Assembly (NCBI RefSeq): GCF_006542685.1
Contig: NZ_AP019736.1
Coordinates: 2,158,001-2,222,000, forward strand
DNA from: Alistipes dispar
Lineage (GTDB): Bacteria > Bacteroidota > Bacteroidia > Bacteroidales > Rikenellaceae
Reading direction: 5' to 3'
DNA: 64,000 bases
The position numbers were made by a program, and so were the translations under genes. Below the pieces are notes generated by a model that was given only the letters and a program-made list of their open reading frames with translations, was not told where the DNA came from and searched no databases. How positions within the stretch are numbered: the stretch's first letter is position 1; each line of letters starts with the position of its first letter. This document shows, piece after piece, positions 42,135 through 50,665 of the stretch.

Positions 42135-43820
42135 TCAGTAGATCCATCCGAAGTCGTCGAGATAGAACTGATTCTGCGAGCAGCCGACCATGAAGTCTCC
42201 GTAGGCGCTCGTCGAGCAGGAGATCACGATCGAGATCTTGCCGCCCGGTTTCGCCGCCGTGTCGTAGAACGACAGCGGCAGTTCGAGGTCGATCCACGCG
42301 TCGCCGGTGGAGGCCGCGTCGATGAATTTCGAACCGTAGGCGATGATGGCTCCCTCTTCGGTCCGCATCGTCTCTTCGGGGTCCCACATGCCGGAGGGTT
42401 GGCCCACTCCGGAGGTCACTTCGTGCCGGTCGCTCCAATCGACGATGGCTACCATGATACGCGACATGTCCTGATCTCCCTTTTCGAGATTTCCCGGGTT
42501 TTGATACTTGGCGACGTCCACCGTTCCGATCGTCGGGGCGTAATAGCGGACCTTCATCGCACGCGGCCGCGACTCCCAGGCGTAGGGCTGTCCGAACTTG
42601 ACGGTGCCGTTCATGCCCTCGTAGTGGAACAGACCCGAGAAGAAGTTGCCCGAGGCGAGGATGCCCAGCGTCTTCGAAGCTTGCAGGTATGCGCATTTCG
42701 AACCGCCGAACTCGCCCTGCGTGCACAGTTTGGGCTTGAAGAGATTGTTGCCGCTGCCCCAGAAGCGCACCTGCTCCTCGGTCTCGTTGTCTTTCGTGAA
42801 ACAGCTCAGCGTGCCGTCCTCCAGGTCGCCGTCGGGAATCGTGTGGCCGGCCGCTGTCGTCTGCGTTATCATGCCGTATTCCTCGTCGCCGACCAGCAGG
42901 CGCAGCTCGTAGGTGTGGCCGGCGAAGATGCCCTGTTCCGGAGCCATCGTGTAAACGGTCAGTCCGTTCTTGTTCTGCGACTCCTGCCATCCGGGTTCGA
43001 CGATCGCGCGGAGAATGCCGTCGGCATAACCCTCCTTGCGGGCCGTCTGCCAGCTTTCGGCGCCTTCGGACCGGTACTGCACCTCGGCTTTCTTCGCTTC
43101 CTCCTCTGTGAGGAAGGCCGTGACGGTCGCCGTGTTGTTCCAGAGGTCGATCTCCTGCACGGCCATCCGGATGTCGGTCTCCTGTACGCGCAGCGTCCAC
43201 TCTTCCGTCTCTCCGTGGCAGGTGACGCGCACCTTCCGCTCCTCGGCGAATCCGGCGGCCGAAAGCTCCTCGACCGTGGGCGAGTAGGTCGTGACCTCCG
43301 CGGGCCCGAGCTTGAGCGTTTCGATCCGCACGGCGGCCAGGTCGGTGCCGTCGGGTACGAAGGCCGTCGCGGTGCGGGCCTGCGTGTCGATTTCCGCCTC
43401 CTTGATCTGCCCCTTCACCCGGAAATCGAGCGCGATGCGCTGTTCGGCCCGGATGGTCCATGTGTAATCCTGGTAGAGCGAGAGAGTCGTGGTGAGCGGC
43501 GTGCGCATGTCGTGCGTGCCGACCAGCTCGACCGAACTGGCGATCTGGCGGATGAACGTCTCCTTGTCGGCATGGACGCTGTGGATCGTCACGTCGTAGT
43601 CCACCTTGTCGATGCGTACTTTCCGTATATCGGTCTGCTCGTCGAGGGCGAGGGTGATCGTGCGGTTCGCGGGATCGGTCGCGCCGACCGTGAATCCCTC
43701 GCCTTCGATGTCGGCGATGCTGATTTCGACGACGGGATAGGGCACGTCGTTCTCGATGCAGGCCGAGCCCAGAAGGGCGGCCGCCGCCGTGAGCAGCGTT
43801 TTCAGGTATCGGGTATTCAT
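42135..43820 (-). CDS. PCMD-domain surface lipoprotein
   Basis: A 561-residue lipoprotein: MNTRYLKTLLTAAAALLGSAC puts the lipidated Cys at residue 21. The N-terminal half is several short beta-sandwich repeats (DFRVKGQIKEAEIDTQ..., TEEWTLRVQETDIRMAVQ as examples). The C-terminal about 240 residues, from AAGHTIPDGDLEDGTLSCF to the final QNQFYLDDFGWIY, match the PCMD (putative carbohydrate metabolism domain) family of Bacteroidota, which folds as a beta-sandwich and is suspected of binding glycans. Active enzymatic function is unproven. It starts 3 bp after the second barrel gene, so the three genes form one unit. Confidence 0.8.
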   Translation of the reverse strand: MNTRYLKTLLTAAAALLGSACIENDVPYPVVEISIADIEGEGFTVGATDPANRTITLALDEQTDIRKVRIDKVDYDVTIHSVHADKETFIRQIASSVELVGTHDMRTPLTTTLSLYQDYTWTIRAEQRIALDFRVKGQIKEAEIDTQARTATAFVPDGTDLAAVRIETLKLGPAEVTTYSPTVEELSAAGFAEERKVRVTCHGETEEWTLRVQETDIRMAVQEIDLWNNTATVTAFLTEEEAKKAEVQYRSEGAESWQTARKEGYADGILRAIVEPGWQESQNKNGLTVYTMAPEQGIFAGHTYELRLLVGDEEYGMITQTTAAGHTIPDGDLEDGTLSCFTKDNETEEQVRFWGSGNNLFKPKLCTQGEFGGSKCAYLQASKTLGILASGNFFSGLFHYEGMNGTVKFGQPYAWESRPRAMKVRYYAPTIGTVDVAKYQNPGNLEKGDQDMSRIMVAIVDWSDRHEVTSGVGQPSGMWDPEETMRTEEGAIIAYGSKFIDAASTGDAWIDLELPLSFYDTAAKPGGKISIVISCSTSAYGDFMVGCSQNQFYLDDFGWIY

Positions 43821-43823
43821 GGT

Positions 43824-44705
43824 CTATTTCTTTTTCTTGTCCCAGAGGTGGATCGTCATGCCGACGTTGATGGCGGCGATGTTGAGTTTGAATTTCATGT
43901 TCGATGCCTTGCGCGAGCCGATCTTGCGCCCCTCGGCGTCCTTTTGCGTGACGGAGGTGTACTGGATGCCGCCCAGTCCGAACGAGAGCGTGGCGCAGAC
44001 GTTGGGGAAGATATAGACGGCCGCGCCGGGGTTGAACGCGAGTTTGAACTGCGTGTTGTCGCTGTACGTGCGTTTGATCCGGTCGCCCGACTCGTAGGCG
44101 AAGTTCGTGGAGCCGGTGGACATGGAGAGCTCGAATTCGGCGAACAGTCCGAAGCGTCCCTTCGGGTCGAGACCCGCATAGGAACGGTGGAAGATACCGA
44201 ACGAATAGTTGTCGCTGGCCAGGTCGAGGTACGGCAGCGCGCCGGTCAGGTCGTTGCTCTCGCCGAAGTCGTAGTTGCCGCTGTCGAGCGTGCCGCCCAT
44301 GTGGCGGTAGCCGAAGCGCACGCCCACGCAGTTGTTGTCGCGGTAGAAGTAGCCGACGAACGGTTTGACGGTGGCCACCGAACCGTCGGCGCCGATGCCG
44401 TCCACGATGAGCATGATGTCCGTGTCGTCGCTCGAGAGCGTGCCGTAGGAGGCCGTGAGACCCATGATGACCTCGCCCTTGTAGGCGAACTTGAGCTTGT
44501 CGATCTCCCGGTCGATGCGCCGGCGCGTCGGGAGGAAATGCTCCCGGCCGCGGCTCTTCGCGCCGCTGCCGGATACGGAGGCTGCCGCGGCCTCCCGGCG
44601 GAAGGCGTGCGTGCGCGCCGAATCGGCGGGGAGGCTCTCCGCGGACGCTGCGGCGGCCGTCAGCGCGATGCCTGTCGAAAGTGCGGTGAGTATGAAGTGT
44701 TTCAT
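43824..44705 (-). CDS. Outer-membrane beta-barrel protein, paralogue B
   Basis: A 293-residue secreted protein with signal peptide MKHFILTALSTGIALTAAAA. After a basic linker it has beta strands with alternating aromatic and polar residues, e.g. IMGLTASYGTLSSDDTDIML, VKPFVGYFYRDNNCVGVRFG, and ends KLNIAAINVGMTIHLWDKKKK. It aligns along its length with the gene just upstream (44719-45585), so the two arose by tandem duplication. No named family recognised. Placement next to the PCMD lipoprotein suggests a joint cell-surface role. Confidence 0.75.
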   Translation of the reverse strand: MKHFILTALSTGIALTAAAASAESLPADSARTHAFRREAAAASVSGSGAKSRGREHFLPTRRRIDREIDKLKFAYKGEVIMGLTASYGTLSSDDTDIMLIVDGIGADGSVATVKPFVGYFYRDNNCVGVRFGYRHMGGTLDSGNYDFGESNDLTGALPYLDLASDNYSFGIFHRSYAGLDPKGRFGLFAEFELSMSTGSTNFAYESGDRIKRTYSDNTQFKLAFNPGAAVYIFPNVCATLSFGLGGIQYTSVTQKDAEGRKIGSRKASNMKFKLNIAAINVGMTIHLWDKKKK

Positions 44706-44718
44706 GTGCGTCGCGGTA

Positions 44719-45585
44719 TTAGAGGTAGAAAGCCATGCCCAGGCCGATCGAGAAGATATTGACCTTGAAGTTCATCATGCTCGTATTGCGTTTGCCCACC
44801 GTGACCTGGTTGTGCACCTGCTTGGTGTGGGTGTAGCTGATACCCATGACGCCGACGTTCACTTCGACGGCCATGTTGTTCGTGGCGAAGGCGACGATGC
44901 CCGGCGAGATGCCCAGCGAGAGAGTATAGCCCGTCTCGTAGGTTCCCTTGACCGGCGAATCGTTCGTGAAGCGCGCCTGCGTGCCGCCCACGGAGAGCTG
45001 CGTCTCGTTGAAGAGCGCGAACCGCTTGTTGCGGCCCAGCGGGATGTACTGGCGCCAGATCGCGGCCACCGAGTAGTTGTGCCGCAGCGAGTAGTAGTTG
45101 TTGGCCTTGAGGTCCGTGTCGGAGCCTTCGTCGCCCAGTTGCAGTTCGGCCTTGTCCAGTTCGAGCAGCGTGCGCGAGTAGATGAAGCGGCCGCCGAGGG
45201 CCATGTTGTCGGTCAGGGCGTAGGCGATCATCGGACTGACACGCACCGTGTAGCCCTTCGAGTCGATGCCTTCGACGATGAGGAACTGGTAGCCCTCGTT
45301 GGTGTGTGTCGAGTAGGAGGCCGTGCCGCCGAAAACCCACTGACCCTTCGGGACGAAGAGGTTGCGGGGATCCGTGAGCCCGCGTTCGCGGCGTTTCTCG
45401 TTGATGGTCTTCGGGTGTTCGGCGATCGGTGCGCCGGAGGCCGTCGCGGCGGTTGCCGCCGCGGGAGGACATGTGCGTGCCGTGTCGGCCGGAAGGCCCG
45501 GGGCGGACAACTCCTGCGCCCGCAGGATGGTTGCCGACGCCGCGATGCAGCATGCGGCGAGGATAGTCCGGAGGCTTGTTCGCAT
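44719..45585 (-). CDS. Outer-membrane beta-barrel protein, paralogue A
   Basis: A 288-residue secreted protein (MRTSLRTILAACCIAASATI signal region). The barrel region FGGTASYSTHTNEGYQFLIV, VSPMIAYALTDNMALGGRF and the last strand NFKVNIFSIGLGMAFYL line up with paralogue B. The N-terminal linker carries KTINEKRRERGLTDPRNLF. It is first in the three-gene operon, 13 bp before paralogue B. A -7 box is visible upstream. Function unknown. Confidence 0.75.
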   Translation of the reverse strand: MRTSLRTILAACCIAASATILRAQELSAPGLPADTARTCPPAAATAATASGAPIAEHPKTINEKRRERGLTDPRNLFVPKGQWVFGGTASYSTHTNEGYQFLIVEGIDSKGYTVRVSPMIAYALTDNMALGGRFIYSRTLLELDKAELQLGDEGSDTDLKANNYYSLRHNYSVAAIWRQYIPLGRNKRFALFNETQLSVGGTQARFTNDSPVKGTYETGYTLSLGISPGIVAFATNNMAVEVNVGVMGISYTHTKQVHNQVTVGKRNTSMMNFKVNIFSIGLGMAFYL

Positions 45586-45609
45586 AAAGGTCTTTTATCA
45601 GGAATGTTG

Positions 45610-45617
45610 CAAAAATA
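45610..45617 (-). promoter_or_regulatory. -7 box of the twin-barrel/PCMD operon
   Basis: TATTTTTG on the minus strand (45617-45610) is a perfect TAnnTTTG, 25 bases before the start at 45585. The -33 region has only a weak TTT about 21 bases upstream. Confidence 0.45.
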
Positions 45618-45749
45618 GGCAGGCGTGTCGGTTCGCGGAAATAAATTCAACGAACCGGCGGTTTTTCATCACGAACGCGCCGCTTTGCGGGGCTTCTTTT
45701 CAGCGGCTCGCGCGGCGGGACCGGTGCGGCGGCGCCCTTTTTACGGCGG

Positions 45750-45781
45750 CGGCCCTGCCGCAGCGCGCTGCGGCAGGGCCG
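45750..45781. repeat. Perfect 32-bp palindrome
   Basis: Arms 45750-45765 and 45766-45781 are exact reverse complements (core GGCCCTGCCGCAGCG). As RNA it would form a very stable hairpin. It lies 29 bp after the S9 peptidase stop (minus strand), so it could stop or protect that transcript, though no T-run follows directly. Its CCTGCCGCA/TGCGGCAGG core also occurs in the terminators at 26163 and 41829. Confidence 0.8.
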
Positions 45782-45809
45782 GATCGTCGTTCCGGAGCGT
45801 TCCGGAGGG

Positions 45810-47945
45810 TCACTTCACGTATTTGTCGAGCCAGCCGAAGAACTCGCGGTTCCAGACCAGCGAATTTTGGGGCTTGAACACCTGGTGCGCCTCGTCCTGG
45901 AACTCGACCAGCCGTGCCGGGATGCCCCGCACGCGGGCGGCCGTGAAGGCTTCGAGCGACTGCGTGTAGGGTATGCGGTAGTCGCGCTCGCCGGTGATGA
46001 TGAGGATGGGCGTGTCCCAACGGTCGGCGAACTTGTGGGGCGAGTTGGCGTAGGAGCGCATCGCCGTGGGGTTCTCCTTGTCCCAGTAGGAGCCTCCGTA
46101 GTCGTTATTGACGAACCACAGCTCCTCCGTCTCGCCGTACATCGAGTCGAAGTCGAAGATGCCGCAGTGGGCGATGAAGGCCTTGAAGCGCTTGTCGTGG
46201 TGTCCGGCCAAGAAATAGACCGAATAGCCGCCGTACGAGGCGCCGACGCATCCCATGCGCGTTTCATCGGCCCACGGCTCGCGCGCCACGTCGTCGATGG
46301 CCGAGAGGTAGTCGCGGATGTTCTGTCCCGAGTAGTCGCCCGAGATCTGGTCGAGCCACTCCTGGCCGAACGAGGGCAGGCCGCGGCGGTTCGGCGCCAC
46401 GACGACGTAGCCCTGCGCAGCCATCAGTTGATAGTTCCAGCGATAGCTCCAGCCGTTCGACACGACGCTCTGCGGGCCGCCCTGACAGTAGAGCAGCGTG
46501 GGGTATTTCTTCGCCGGGTCGAAGTCGGGCGGCAGGATCACCCACGTGAGCATCTGCTTGCCGTCGGTGGTCTCGACCCACCGTTTCCGCACCTCGCCCA
46601 TGCGGATCCGGTCGTAGATCGCCCGGTTGATCTCCGAAATCTGCGTCAGCGCACCGTCCGCGGGGTTCACCGTGTAGAACTCCGCGGCGGAGGAGATGGT
46701 CGAGAGCTCGGCCACGATCTGCTCCCCGGCCATCGTGAAGGCCGCGATGTCGTGGTCGCCCTTCGTCACGACCTCGACCTCGCCCTCGTCGGGGGCGATG
46801 CGGCAGATCTGGTGCGTGGCCTCGATCGGGGCGATGAACCACAGCCGGTCGTTCCCCTCCCAGAGGACGTTCATGGCGTTGTAGTCGAAATCCTCGGTGA
46901 GGTCCTGCATCGCGTGCGTCCGGCAGTCGTAGAGGAACAGGCGCGACTTGTCCGATTCGTTGCCGGCCCGCCGCTGCGAGAGGAAGGCGATCTTCCGGTC
47001 GTCGGGCGACCAGACGGGGTATTTGTCGTAGCCGGGCATGGCGGGCTTGTGCCCGGCCGCGGCGTTGTAGCGTGCTTTGCCGTCGAACGGCTTGCAGATG
47101 TTGTGCGTTCTGCCGTCGGCCAGGTCGTAAACGAAGATGTCCGAGTCGGTCGAGACGGCGTAGGCCGTGCCCGTCAGCGGCTTGCAGGTGTAGGCCAGTT
47201 GCGTCCCGGCGTTGTTCCAGGCGATTTCGGCCATGTCGAAGTAGGGGGCCAGCGGCACGTCCCACGCCGCGTCGGCGCCCACGATGTCTGTGCCGGGGCG
47301 CAGCCCTTCGGGACCGAAGTCGCCCACGAACAGGTGCATGTGTTCGCCCTCGTCCCAGTAGTCCCAGTGGCGGACCATCAGGTCGTCGTAGATGCGCGCC
47401 CGGGATTCGGGCATGTCCTTGTGGATGTCGGCCGAGCGGCGGGCGGCGACCTGCACGCGCTGCACGTACCACGCCTTGTCGCCGCGGGGACTGATGCCGA
47501 AGCCCTCCACGTCGCGGTCGAAGTCCGAGAGCTGGCGGACGCTGCCGCCCGCGGCATCCATCTCCCAGACCTGCATCGAACCGCTGCGGTCGGAGAGGAA
47601 GTAGATTTTGCCTCCGTCGGCGCTCCAGCGCGGGGAGAGGCTGTTGGACGAGAAGTCCGTGAGCGGGGTGACGGTCTTCGTGGCGAGGTCCTCGACGCGG
47701 ATCGTCGTCACGCCGCGGTTCTCGGCCATCGAATAGTCGGTCTGCTGGTAGAGGAGCGTCCGTCCGTCGGGCGAGAGCGATGCGCCGCCCGCGCGGCTCA
47801 TCTTCCACATGACCTCGGGCGTCAGCACGCCGGCCGCGATCTCTTCGGCCGTCAGCGCATTGTCGATCGTAAGGGGTTGCGGCCGCTTGTCGCACGCGCC
47901 CAGCCCCGCAACTGCAATAGCCATCGTCAGGATGATTTTTTTCAT
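45810..47945 (-). CDS. S9-family prolyl oligopeptidase-type peptidase, lipoprotein
   Basis: A 711-residue envelope peptidase. MKKIILTMAIAVAGLGAC indicates lipidation at Cys18. Residues about 40-430 are WD/PD40-like propeller repeats (SLSPDGRTLLYQQTDYS, SPRWSADGGKIYFLSDRSG). The C-terminal alpha/beta-hydrolase has Ser in CVGASYGGYSVYFLAG (about 571), Asp in ITGERDYRIPYTQS (about 652) and His in FQDEAHQVFKPQN (about 684). It resembles dipeptidyl-peptidase 5-like enzymes that feed on extracellular peptides. It faces the NUDIX gene across a 60-bp divergent gap. Confidence 0.92.
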   Translation of the reverse strand: MKKIILTMAIAVAGLGACDKRPQPLTIDNALTAEEIAAGVLTPEVMWKMSRAGGASLSPDGRTLLYQQTDYSMAENRGVTTIRVEDLATKTVTPLTDFSSNSLSPRWSADGGKIYFLSDRSGSMQVWEMDAAGGSVRQLSDFDRDVEGFGISPRGDKAWYVQRVQVAARRSADIHKDMPESRARIYDDLMVRHWDYWDEGEHMHLFVGDFGPEGLRPGTDIVGADAAWDVPLAPYFDMAEIAWNNAGTQLAYTCKPLTGTAYAVSTDSDIFVYDLADGRTHNICKPFDGKARYNAAAGHKPAMPGYDKYPVWSPDDRKIAFLSQRRAGNESDKSRLFLYDCRTHAMQDLTEDFDYNAMNVLWEGNDRLWFIAPIEATHQICRIAPDEGEVEVVTKGDHDIAAFTMAGEQIVAELSTISSAAEFYTVNPADGALTQISEINRAIYDRIRMGEVRKRWVETTDGKQMLTWVILPPDFDPAKKYPTLLYCQGGPQSVVSNGWSYRWNYQLMAAQGYVVVAPNRRGLPSFGQEWLDQISGDYSGQNIRDYLSAIDDVAREPWADETRMGCVGASYGGYSVYFLAGHHDKRFKAFIAHCGIFDFDSMYGETEELWFVNNDYGGSYWDKENPTAMRSYANSPHKFADRWDTPILIITGERDYRIPYTQSLEAFTAARVRGIPARLVEFQDEAHQVFKPQNSLVWNREFFGWLDKYVK

Positions 47946-48005
47946 TTGCGTAAAGGTTTTCCCATTTATTGCTATTTTTGTTCCGAATTATGATCCGTTC
48001 GAACG

Positions 48006-48602
48006 ATGAATCCTACCGTTTATTTCGCCGATAAGACCCTCCGGTTCGTCTCCTCCGCATCCGATGCGGAGGGGTTTCCCGTAGCCGCGGAGTGCGGCCC
48101 GAACCGCGACAAGATACTCAAAATTCTCGAAACGCACAACTCCGTTTCGGTCGTCGCGGCCGATCCCGGGGCCGCCTTCGGGGCTTTCGCCGCCGGATTC
48201 GTCCCGGTCGAGGCGGCCGGGGGCGTGGTGGTGAACGACCGCGGGGAGTGGCTGATGATCCGCCGCAACGGCCGCTGGGACCTGCCCAAGGGACACCTCG
48301 AGGCGGGCGAGAGCCTCGCCGCCTGCGCCGAGCGCGAGATCGCCGAGGAGACGGGCATCGCCGCGCGGGTCGAACGGCCCTTGTGCGAGACGCTGCACGC
48401 CTACTGGTTCGCGAAGACCGCGCGCTGGGAGCTCAAGCGCACGCACTGGTTCCGGCTGCGTCCGGCGGGAGCCGGCACTCCGGCGCCCCAGACCGAGGAG
48501 GGGATCGAAAGGGTGTCGTGGTGCGCTCCCGCCGAGCGCGAGGAGCATCTGCGCGACGCCTTCCCGACGATCCGTCGTGTGGCCGCGGCGATGGAGAAGT
48601 AG
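48006..48602 (+). CDS. NUDIX hydrolase
   Basis: A 198-residue protein. The complete Nudix box Gx5Ex7REUxEExGU is at residues about 96-118 (GHLEAGESLAACAEREIAEE then TGI). The first 65 residues (TVYFADKTLRFVSSASDAEG...) form a separate region not recognised, and the last part includes TAYWF-like LCETLHAYWFAKTARWELKR. These enzymes hydrolyse nucleoside diphosphate derivatives; the substrate is not readable. TATTTTTG at 47973-47980 is a plausible -7 box. It converges with the LytTR gene. Confidence 0.88.
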   Translation: MNPTVYFADKTLRFVSSASDAEGFPVAAECGPNRDKILKILETHNSVSVVAADPGAAFGAFAAGFVPVEAAGGVVVNDRGEWLMIRRNGRWDLPKGHLEAGESLAACAEREIAEETGIAARVERPLCETLHAYWFAKTARWELKRTHWFRLRPAGAGTPAPQTEEGIERVSWCAPAEREEHLRDAFPTIRRVAAAMEK

Positions 48603-48647
48603 GCGGCGGCTCCCGGTCCGGGGGGCGCTTCCGTGCCGGAAGGCGTT

Positions 48648-49343
48648 CTATGCGTCGCCCAGCCGGCGGCGGACCTCCTCCTTGTATTTGCGGGAGATGT
48701 CGATCCGTTCGTCGCCGATGAGGACGTACGAGGGGAGGTAGCGGTCGATCCGCTCCGTATTGACTATGTAGGAGCGGTGGATGCGCAGAAAGCGGCCGTC
48801 GAGCTGCGCCTCCCACTGCGAAATGCGCGTCTTGGTGCGGTAGATCTCGCCCGAGACGGTGTGGATCCGCACTTCGCTGTCGTTCGACTCCACGTAACGG
48901 ATTTCGCCGGGATCGAGCGCGACCTTCCGCCGCTCGGAGACGAAGCGGATCGTCGTGTCGTAGGGCTGCCGGCGTTCCAGGTATTTCTCGATGGCCATTC
49001 CGGGTGTGACGAGGGCCGAGAGGACCAGCAGCAGGAAGAAGGGGTTCAGCAGCAGCGGGGGAACCTCGTCCGGGGAGGCGTCGAGCACGAGGGCCAGTCC
49101 GAGCAGCAGCGAGAGGTATTGGGTGCAGAGAACGGCCAGCGCGAGGCAGACGGCATGGAGGATGTGCTCCCGGTCTCTGCCGGGTGCGAGTTGCGGCAGG
49201 AAATAGCGGGCGCAGAGCATGCCGGGCAGAAAGAGCACGGCGAGGGCGACCGCCCGCGGAGCGGGGTGGCCCAGGCTGACGAACAGCAGGGCGAGGAAGC
49301 CGACGGCGCCGGGCCACCAGCAGATCGGGAAGAGGCGTTTCAT
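48648..49343 (-). CDS. Membrane-anchored LytTR-type transcription regulator
   Basis: A 231-residue protein; ATG 49343 is chosen because the frame upstream runs through the promoter. About four hydrophobic segments (AVGFLALLFVSLGHP, AVALAVLFLPGMLCA, a long Leu-rich pair, LLLNPFFLLLVLSALV) occupy residues 10-125. The C-terminal LytTR DNA-binding domain (RYVESNDSEVRIHTVSGEIY, QLDGRFLRIHRSYIVNTERI) ends the protein. No receiver domain is present. Such regulators may act from the membrane; the target is unknown. TATATTTG at 49377-49370 (minus) is its likely -7 box. Confidence 0.85.
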   Translation of the reverse strand: MKRLFPICWWPGAVGFLALLFVSLGHPAPRAVALAVLFLPGMLCARYFLPQLAPGRDREHILHAVCLALAVLCTQYLSLLLGLALVLDASPDEVPPLLLNPFFLLLVLSALVTPGMAIEKYLERRQPYDTTIRFVSERRKVALDPGEIRYVESNDSEVRIHTVSGEIYRTKTRISQWEAQLDGRFLRIHRSYIVNTERIDRYLPSYVLIGDERIDISRKYKEEVRRRLGDA

Positions 49344-49369
49344 GTGCGGGCGGGGATTTTGCGTCCTTA

Positions 49370-49377
49370 CAAATATA
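49370..49377 (-). promoter_or_regulatory. -7 box of the LytTR gene
   Basis: TATATTTG on the minus strand matches TAnnTTTG, 27 bases before the start codon. No convincing -33 element. Confidence 0.45.
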
Positions 49378-49506
49378 GGTAAAATCTCCTTTCGGCGGAA
49401 GCCCTTCGCCGGACGGATCGGGGCGCGGAGGCCGGTCGGCGGGTTTCTACCGCCCGACAACGGGATTCGACGCCCCCTTTTTGCGCCGTCCGGCCGCTTT
49501 GTCCCC

Positions 49507-49514
49507 TATCTTTG
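49507..49514 (+). promoter_or_regulatory. -7 box of the mini ExbB-like gene
   Basis: TATCTTTG matches TAnnTTTG. TTTTTG at 49478-49483 could be the -33 box but the spacer is a little long at 23 bp. The box excludes a start at 49512 and supports ATG 49557. Confidence 0.5.
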
Positions 49515-49556
49515 CGGAAGGGAATGGTCCCGCATTATTTAAAAAAATCTGTCGTT

Positions 49557-49868
49557 ATGTTCGAGTTGTTTTCCGAGGGCGGACCGTGGGGCATGTCGCT
49601 CCTGACCGTCGAGCTGATCTGTCTGTTGTTCGCCGCGTGGAAAGCCCCCGCGTGGGTCAAGGAAATCGGGTTGCTGGCGCCGGTGACCGCGTTTGTCTAT
49701 ATGTTGATCGGCTATTCGGAGGCGATGCGTGCCGTACAGCAGGCCGGGGATATTTCGCCCGCGCTGCTGGCGGGAGGTTCCCGCGCAGCATTCATCCTGC
49801 TGGTATATGCATTGCTGATCTACGCCGTGTCGCTCGTGATCCGCATGTTGCAGAAGCCGCGCATCTGA
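49557..49868 (+). CDS. Miniature MotA/TolQ/ExbB-like membrane protein
   Basis: A 103-residue protein with three hydrophobic segments. MFELFSEGGPWGMSLLTVEL resembles the first helix of ExbB/TolQ, and the second half (GLLAPVTAFVYMLIGYSEAM, then QQAGDISPALLAGGSRAAF, then a last helix) follows the TolQ/ExbB core around GLLGTVxGM...GDxxPxLLAxGIxxAL. The large cytoplasmic loop of ExbB is absent and no exbD/tolR gene lies beside it. Whether it conducts protons or partners another complex is unknown. ATG 49557 chosen as explained for the promoter. Confidence 0.6.
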   Translation: MFELFSEGGPWGMSLLTVELICLLFAAWKAPAWVKEIGLLAPVTAFVYMLIGYSEAMRAVQQAGDISPALLAGGSRAAFILLVYALLIYAVSLVIRMLQKPRI

Positions 49869-50176
49869 TCCGAAAGGGCGCATCCGGAAGGGCGCGTGGA
49901 ATCGGCCGTGGCATGGCGCCGCCCTGCGGGCCGGCGGAGGTGTCCTCCGCGACGCTCCGCCAGGGCGGCGCCTGCGCCGAAGACCGCCGGACGGCGGAGC
50001 CTCCTCGTCGCGCCCGCATCCGGGCGTAGAACGTCCGCCGTCCGGGCATGGACGTTAGGCCGCGATCCGGTCGGAGTCGTGGGGCGTATGCCGCCCTCCC
50101 CGGTTGCGGGACGGGATACGGAAGAAGGAGACGAAGCGGCCGAAGTCGTTCATGGACACGACGGACCGGCGGCCGT
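49869..50176. other. 308-bp intergenic region with a multi-stem fold, no gene seen
   Basis: Between the converging mini ExbB-like and SRPBCC genes. GGCGCCGCCCTG (49915-49926) pairs perfectly with 49961-49972, enclosing a smaller stem GCGGAGG/CCTCCGC near 49934-49950. More short GC-rich inverted repeats follow up to about 50060. I find no reading frame that looks coding. It may be termination structure or an uncharacterised RNA or DNA element. Confidence 0.5.
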
Positions 50177-50593
50177 TCAGGCCGGCCGGACGCCGTTGAG
50201 GGCGTTGGCGATCCCCTCGGCGATCTGATCCACGGCTTTCTGCAGTTTGCCGCCGATCATCATTTTCATCATCATGTTCAGCTCGATGTGCAGCACCAGC
50301 CGCAGGCGGGTGTCGTATTCCGAGACCTTGTGCAACTGGATCCAGAAGGCGAAATCCATCGGTACGCCCCCCTCGTCGCCCACGATCTTCACGTGTTTGG
50401 GCTCGATGCGCTCCTCCATACGGAGCTTCACGGTGAACCCTTTGGCCTTGAACGAGCAGCGCTCCTCGTCGGCCTGCCACTCCTCGACGCGGTCGGCCAG
50501 GGCGGGCGTCAGGTTGTCGAAACGGCTGATTACAGCGTAGATCTGTTCTGCGGGAAGCAGAACCCGATGTTGTTGCGAGATGTATTCCTGCAT
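50177..50593 (-). CDS. SRPBCC (START/polyketide-cyclase-like) superfamily protein
   Basis: A 138-residue cytoplasmic protein; ATG 50593 begins MQEYISQQHRVLLPAEQIYA. The pattern of a first strand and helix (QIYAVISRFDNLTPAL), strands (ERCSFKAKGFTVKLRMEERI, RLRLVLHIELNMMMKMMIGG) and a long C-terminal helix (KAVDQIAEGIANALNG) fits the START-like helix-grip fold that binds hydrophobic ligands. Function unknown; homologues often sit near tsaE and porX in this phylum, as here. A 72-bp gap separates it from tsaE. Confidence 0.7.
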   Translation of the reverse strand: MQEYISQQHRVLLPAEQIYAVISRFDNLTPALADRVEEWQADEERCSFKAKGFTVKLRMEERIEPKHVKIVGDEGGVPMDFAFWIQLHKVSEYDTRLRLVLHIELNMMMKMMIGGKLQKAVDQIAEGIANALNGVRPA

Positions 50594-50665
50594 GGCGTGA
50601 ATGGATAGTGGCGGCAAAGATAACGATTTTTCCGCTATTTCCGCTTGCCGGCCGGCCGCGGCCGG

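Noticed and set aside
49512..49556. Longer start for the mini ExbB-like protein
   Set aside because: It overlaps the TATCTTTG -7 box, and the ExbB-like sequence starts at 49557.
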